Shown: positions 60,959 to 64,000 of the stretch, in pieces
How positions within the stretch are numbered: position 1 is the stretch's first letter
Layout: every line of letters starts with the position of its first letter
Origin: Desulfitobacterium_A sp034927245
GTDB lineage: Bacteria; Bacillota; Desulfitobacteriia; Desulfitobacteriales; Desulfitobacteriaceae
Direction of reading: 5' to 3'
DNA: 64,000 bases
Assembly: GCF_034927245.1 (NCBI RefSeq)
Contig: NZ_JAYFQK010000008.1
Coordinates: 82,037 to 146,036 of the forward strand
Notes under the pieces: model-generated
Told to the model about the DNA's origin: nothing
Databases searched by the model: none
Seen by the model: only the letters and a program-made list of their open reading frames with translations
Program-made: the position numbers and the translations under genes

Positions 60959-62220
60959 TGGCCGTTATAGTTGACAAGGCTAAATGTATCGGGTGTGGTG
61001 CATGTACAGTAGAATGCCCTTTTGAAGCACTTGAGCTCGTGGATGGAATAGCAGTAGTAGATGCCGAAAAGTGTAAAGATTGTACTAAATGTACTAAAGT
61101 ATGCCCCGCAGATGCGCTTAGCATGCCTGAGCGTGCTGATAAACCTAAAGCAAAAGCCTCCGCAGAACCGGTTGCTGAGAAAAAAGCGGTTAAACCTTCC
61201 CAAGCTGCGGATGGAGAAGTTTGGAGCGGTGTTTGGGTTCTTGTTGAATATATCAATGAGAATGTGTCTACAGTATCATGGGAATTGCTGGGTGAAGGAC
61301 GAAAGCTGGCGGATGCATTGGGCTGCGATCTTTGCGCAGTCGTAACCGGCTATCAAGTTGACCACGTAATTGATGAAGCATTTGCTTATGGAGCTGAAAA
61401 AGCTTATGTCCTGGATAATCCTGTACTGAAGGATTATCGCTCCGACCCATATGCTGATGCCATTACCGAACTTGTTCGCAAGTATAAACCCGAGATTATT
61501 CTTTGCGGCGCAACTTCTATGGGCCGTGACGTTTTCCCTTCTATCGCAACTAAAATGCAAACCGGTTTAACCGCGGATTGTACTGTTTTGGAAATTGATC
61601 CGGAAACCAGGCTCTTAAAAATGACTCGTCCGGCTTTTGGCGGAAACATTATGGCAACAATTCAATGCCGTACCCATCGGCCCCAAATGTCTACCGTACG
61701 TCCGCGTGTTATGGCAATGCCGGAGCGGATTGAAGGACGTAAGGGACAGATTATTCGTGAAGAATTAACGCTCAATGAAGCAAATTATCGCACCAAGGTT
61801 GTTGAATTCATTCCTTCTACAGCGAAGAGCGCTTTCTTGGATAAGGCTGAAATTATCGTAGCTGTCGGACTTGGTATTGGTTCGCAGAAAAACATGGCTA
61901 TTGCAGAAGAGCTTGCTGATGCAATCGGTGGTACAATAGCCGGTACTCGTGGCGCTGTAGAGGCAGGTTGGATTTCTCATGACCAACAAGTTGGACAAAC
62001 CGGGGTGACTGTTCGTCCTAAGATTTATATCGCATTAGGCATCTCCGGCGCAATTCAACATTTGGTTGGAATGCAAACTTCAGACTATATTATAGCTGTT
62101 AATAATGATCCGGAAGCTGCTATTTTCAATGTTGCTAACTACGGAATTGTTGGTGACATCCTCCAAGTGGTTCCTGCCTTAACAGCTGAATTAAAAATGC
62201 GCCTAGGTGCGGCGAAATAA
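60958..62220 (+). CDS. etfA: Electron transfer flavoprotein alpha with N-terminal 2[4Fe-4S] ferredoxin domain
   Basis: 420 aa. Residues ~1-60 hold two C-x2-C-x2-C-x3-C-P motifs (CIGCGACTVECP and CKDCTKCTKVCP), an added ferredoxin module. An Ala/Lys-rich linker then leads to the ETF-alpha domain with the FAD-binding TRGAVEAGWISHDQQVGQTGVTVRPKIYIALGISGAIQHLVGMQ. The extra clusters suggest ferredoxin-linked electron flow as in bifurcating ETFs. Confidence 0.94.
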   Translation: MAVIVDKAKCIGCGACTVECPFEALELVDGIAVVDAEKCKDCTKCTKVCPADALSMPERADKPKAKASAEPVAEKKAVKPSQAADGEVWSGVWVLVEYINENVSTVSWELLGEGRKLADALGCDLCAVVTGYQVDHVIDEAFAYGAEKAYVLDNPVLKDYRSDPYADAITELVRKYKPEIILCGATSMGRDVFPSIATKMQTGLTADCTVLEIDPETRLLKMTRPAFGGNIMATIQCRTHRPQMSTVRPRVMAMPERIEGRKGQIIREELTLNEANYRTKVVEFIPSTAKSAFLDKAEIIVAVGLGIGSQKNMAIAEELADAIGGTIAGTRGAVEAGWISHDQQVGQTGVTVRPKIYIALGISGAIQHLVGMQTSDYIIAVNNDPEAAIFNVANYGIVGDILQVVPALTAELKMRLGAAK

Positions 62221-62232
62221 GGAGGGGCAAAC

Positions 62233-63525
62233 ATGGAAAACTTTGATGTGATCGTCGTCGGTGGCGGTCCTGCTGGCCTGTCTGCCGCAATTAGTGCTGC
62301 AAAGGCAGGTATGAAAACCGTAGTTATTGAACGTGGAGATTATCCGGGTACGAAAAATGTGATGGGCGGAGTTCTTTATACCCAAGCAACCGCTGAGGTA
62401 GTCCCTGAGTTTTGGAAAGAGGCTCCTCTCGAAAGACCGGTTATTGAACAACGCTATGGATTATTAAGCGGGGATGAAATCATCACGGCTGCATACCGTG
62501 ACCCGGCTTGGTCTCAGGAACCTTACAATGCTCATACTGTTCTCCGGGTGAAGTTTGACGGCTGGCTCGCAAAACAAGCTGAAAATGCCGGAGTCATGAT
62601 CATTCCTGAAACAGTCGTGGAGGATCTCCTTTACAAAGGGGACTTAGTTGTAGGTGTACGCACCGGTCGCGCGGAAGGTGATCTTGGTGCTAAAGTAGTA
62701 ATCTTGGCCGAAGGTGCTAACAATTTCGTTGCTCGCAAAGCGGGCTTAGCTTCAGAGCTTCAATCTGACAAGGTTGCTGTTGCTGTTAAAGAAATTATTG
62801 CGCTTCCTCAGGAAAAAATTGAGGATCGTTTCTGCTTAGAGCCCGGTCAAGGCGCAACAATAGAACTGTTTGGCGATTCGACGGATGGTATGCTTGGAAC
62901 CGCTTTCATTTATACCAATCAAGATTCGCTCTCGATTGGGGTTGGGGTTATTCTTAATCAATTAATTGAGAAAAAATGGACCCCGAATGACCTTTTAGAA
63001 AATCTTAAATCAAAGCCTTATATCAAACGCTTGCTCCAGGGCGGAGAAACGAAAGAATACCTTGCCCACTTACTGCCTGAAGGCGGCTATAAGGCAATGC
63101 CGAAATTGTACCGTCAAGGGGTTCTCGTTACCGGAGATACAGCTATGCTGGTTAACGGAATTCACCGTGAAGGTTCGAATCTAGCGATGACTTCCGGCCG
63201 GATCGCGGGAAAAGTTGCCGCTGAAGCGATTAAATCAGGCGATATCAGTGCCCAAGGGCTGAGCATTTATGATAAGCGCCTACGCGACACTTTCGTCGTC
63301 AAAGATCTTCACACTTACCGCAATCTTACTGGGTTTATGGAAAGTAACCCACACTTGCTGCAAGTCTACCCTGAAATTGCAGCTAACGCGATGCATAGGT
63401 TCTTTACAGCCAGTGATACACCGAAGGGTGAAGGCTTCAAGAATATCGCCAAAATGGCCTTTGAAAAGCATTCTAAGGGTGCAATTTTCAAAGATATCTT
63501 TAGAGCATGGAGGGCACTGAAATGA
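62233..63525 (+). CDS. fixC: FixC-like ETF:quinone oxidoreductase
   Basis: 430 aa. FAD motif VIVVGGGPAGLSAAISAAKAGMKTVVIERG, YPGTKNVMGGVLYT, the conserved GDTAMLVNGIHREGSNLAMTSGRIAGKVA near the C-terminus. Flavoprotein subunit that accepts electrons from EtfBA. GGAGGGG before ATG. Overlaps fixX by 4 bases. Confidence 0.94.
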   Translation: MENFDVIVVGGGPAGLSAAISAAKAGMKTVVIERGDYPGTKNVMGGVLYTQATAEVVPEFWKEAPLERPVIEQRYGLLSGDEIITAAYRDPAWSQEPYNAHTVLRVKFDGWLAKQAENAGVMIIPETVVEDLLYKGDLVVGVRTGRAEGDLGAKVVILAEGANNFVARKAGLASELQSDKVAVAVKEIIALPQEKIEDRFCLEPGQGATIELFGDSTDGMLGTAFIYTNQDSLSIGVGVILNQLIEKKWTPNDLLENLKSKPYIKRLLQGGETKEYLAHLLPEGGYKAMPKLYRQGVLVTGDTAMLVNGIHREGSNLAMTSGRIAGKVAAEAIKSGDISAQGLSIYDKRLRDTFVVKDLHTYRNLTGFMESNPHLLQVYPEIAANAMHRFFTASDTPKGEGFKNIAKMAFEKHSKGAIFKDIFRAWRALK

Positions 63526-63800
63526 AATTAGATGATAAATTATATTTAGTGCGCTTTAATACTGACAAACTAAATCATATCAAAATTGCAGATAACGAGA
63601 TCTGCCTAAAATGTCAGGATAAGCCCTGTACCCGCGTATGCCCGGCACATGTTTATGACTGGGATGAAGAAGAAAATCGTATTTCTGTAGGATATGAAGG
63701 CTGTCTTGAGTGTGGTACTTGCCGTGTAGCATGTCCCAAAAACAATATTCTTTGGCAGTATCCACGCGGCGGTTTCGGTGTATCCTGGAAAAACGGTTGA
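63522..63800 (+). CDS. fixX: FixX-like ferredoxin
   Basis: 92 aa from ATG 63522 (GGAGG 9 nt upstream, within fixC; frame open to 63507). ICLKCQDKPCTRVCPAHVYDW and GCLECGTCRVACP are the two cysteine clusters of the FixX family. It completes the EtfBA-FixCX set that passes electrons between NADH, ferredoxin and quinone in many anaerobes. Confidence 0.93.
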   Translation: MKLDDKLYLVRFNTDKLNHIKIADNEICLKCQDKPCTRVCPAHVYDWDEEENRISVGYEGCLECGTCRVACPKNNILWQYPRGGFGVSWKNG

Positions 63801-63822
63801 TTAAATATCTTTAAGAATATCT

Positions 63823-63855
63823 GGGGGGCAATGATTTTCATTGCCTCCTTTTTAT
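63823..63855 (+). terminator. Terminator of etfBA-fixCX
   Basis: GGGGGCAATGA/TCATTGCCTCC stem, then TTTTT. Confidence 0.9.
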
Positions 63856-63864
63856 AATTAATAG

Positions 63865-63951
63865 CCTCTCGGCATTCGCCGAGGTAGATGGTTCAAGACT
63901 TTGCTTGAACCATCAATATTGAATTCCTCCTACTTTTCGGTAGGGGGTTTT
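63865..63951 (+). promoter_or_regulatory. Three consecutive hairpins ending in a terminator (possible leader RNA)
   Basis: CTCGGC/GCCGAG (63868-63883), GATGGTTCAAG/CTTGAACCATC (63887-63914) and CCTCCTAC/GTAGGGGG plus TTTTC (63926-63951). Located after the fixX terminator and heading out of the window. It could be an attenuator or riboswitch for the next gene, but no known class is recognised. Confidence 0.45.
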
Positions 63952-64000
63952 CATTTTTGGAAACACCAAATTGGAAATTCCCTCAGAAAATTTTTATTGC

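Overview
The window reads as the chromosome of a Gram-positive anaerobe of the Peptococcaceae (Desulfosporosinus/Desulfitobacterium type). The pointers are a complete CODH/acetyl-CoA synthase (Wood-Ljungdahl) operon, an etfBA-fixCX electron-transfer operon, DegS/DegU-like and DnaD/DnaI-like proteins, many strong GGAGG ribosome sites with TTG/GTG starts, and moderate GC. The genus is an inference from gene content.

Layout. 1-7.8 kb: type IV pilus operon (pilB cut by the window edge, pilT, pilC, a pilin, pilD, a natural PilM-PilN fusion, pilO, a LysM protein). 8.0-11.5 kb: core genes pepP-like, efp and rnj (RNase J, behind a structured leader). 11.5-27.9 kb: an accessory island lying between rnj and a tRNA-Pro gene that has a tyrosine recombinase next to its 3' end. 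28.2-29.1 kb: degV-like gene. 29.5-40.7 kb: cooC-cooS-acsB-acsC-acsV-cooC-acsD-acsE, closed by a strong terminator. 40.8-45.4 kb: an unknown acidic protein, a DegS/DegU-like two-component pair and a beta-CASP metallo-hydrolase. 45.4-47.9 kb: HD hydrolase, DnaD-like and DnaI-like helicase-loading proteins. 47.9-51.7 kb: mostly uncharacterised membrane or secreted proteins plus a PHP phosphoesterase and an ANTAR regulator. 51.7-58.8 kb: gap, OsmC-like, NAGPA-like, a membrane-anchored protein, UPF0182. 59.0-63.8 kb: trxB and etfB-etfA-fixC-fixX.

Most interesting region. Between 12.3 and 22.6 kb, small unrelated genes (GNATs, a PemK/MazF-type toxin pair, UPF0158, DUF2164, a lipoprotein, small membrane proteins) are separated by related non-coding sites. 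Each site has an outer pair of short arms (ATAAC ... GTTAT), an unpaired spacer, a longer inner pair of complementary arms and a variable middle. This is the architecture of integron attC sites. I count four full sites (12366-12449, 16450-16616, 17331-17405, 17977-18143) and two half sites (12475-12497, 22501-22520). No IntI-type integrase is visible, so the region looks like an attC cluster lacking an integrase, which would be unusual in Firmicutes. Two related multi-gene transposons (DDE transposase, ExeA/TnsC-like ATPase and a cysteine-rich DUF6431-like protein), one next to and one inside the cassette region, interrupt or flank it.

The WLP operon encodes the carbonyl branch (CO2/CO to acetyl-CoA) with its own metal-insertion ATPases and corrinoid reactivase. 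EtfBA-FixCX moves electrons between flavoproteins, ferredoxin and quinone. Both fit an anaerobe with acetogenic-type carbon metabolism.
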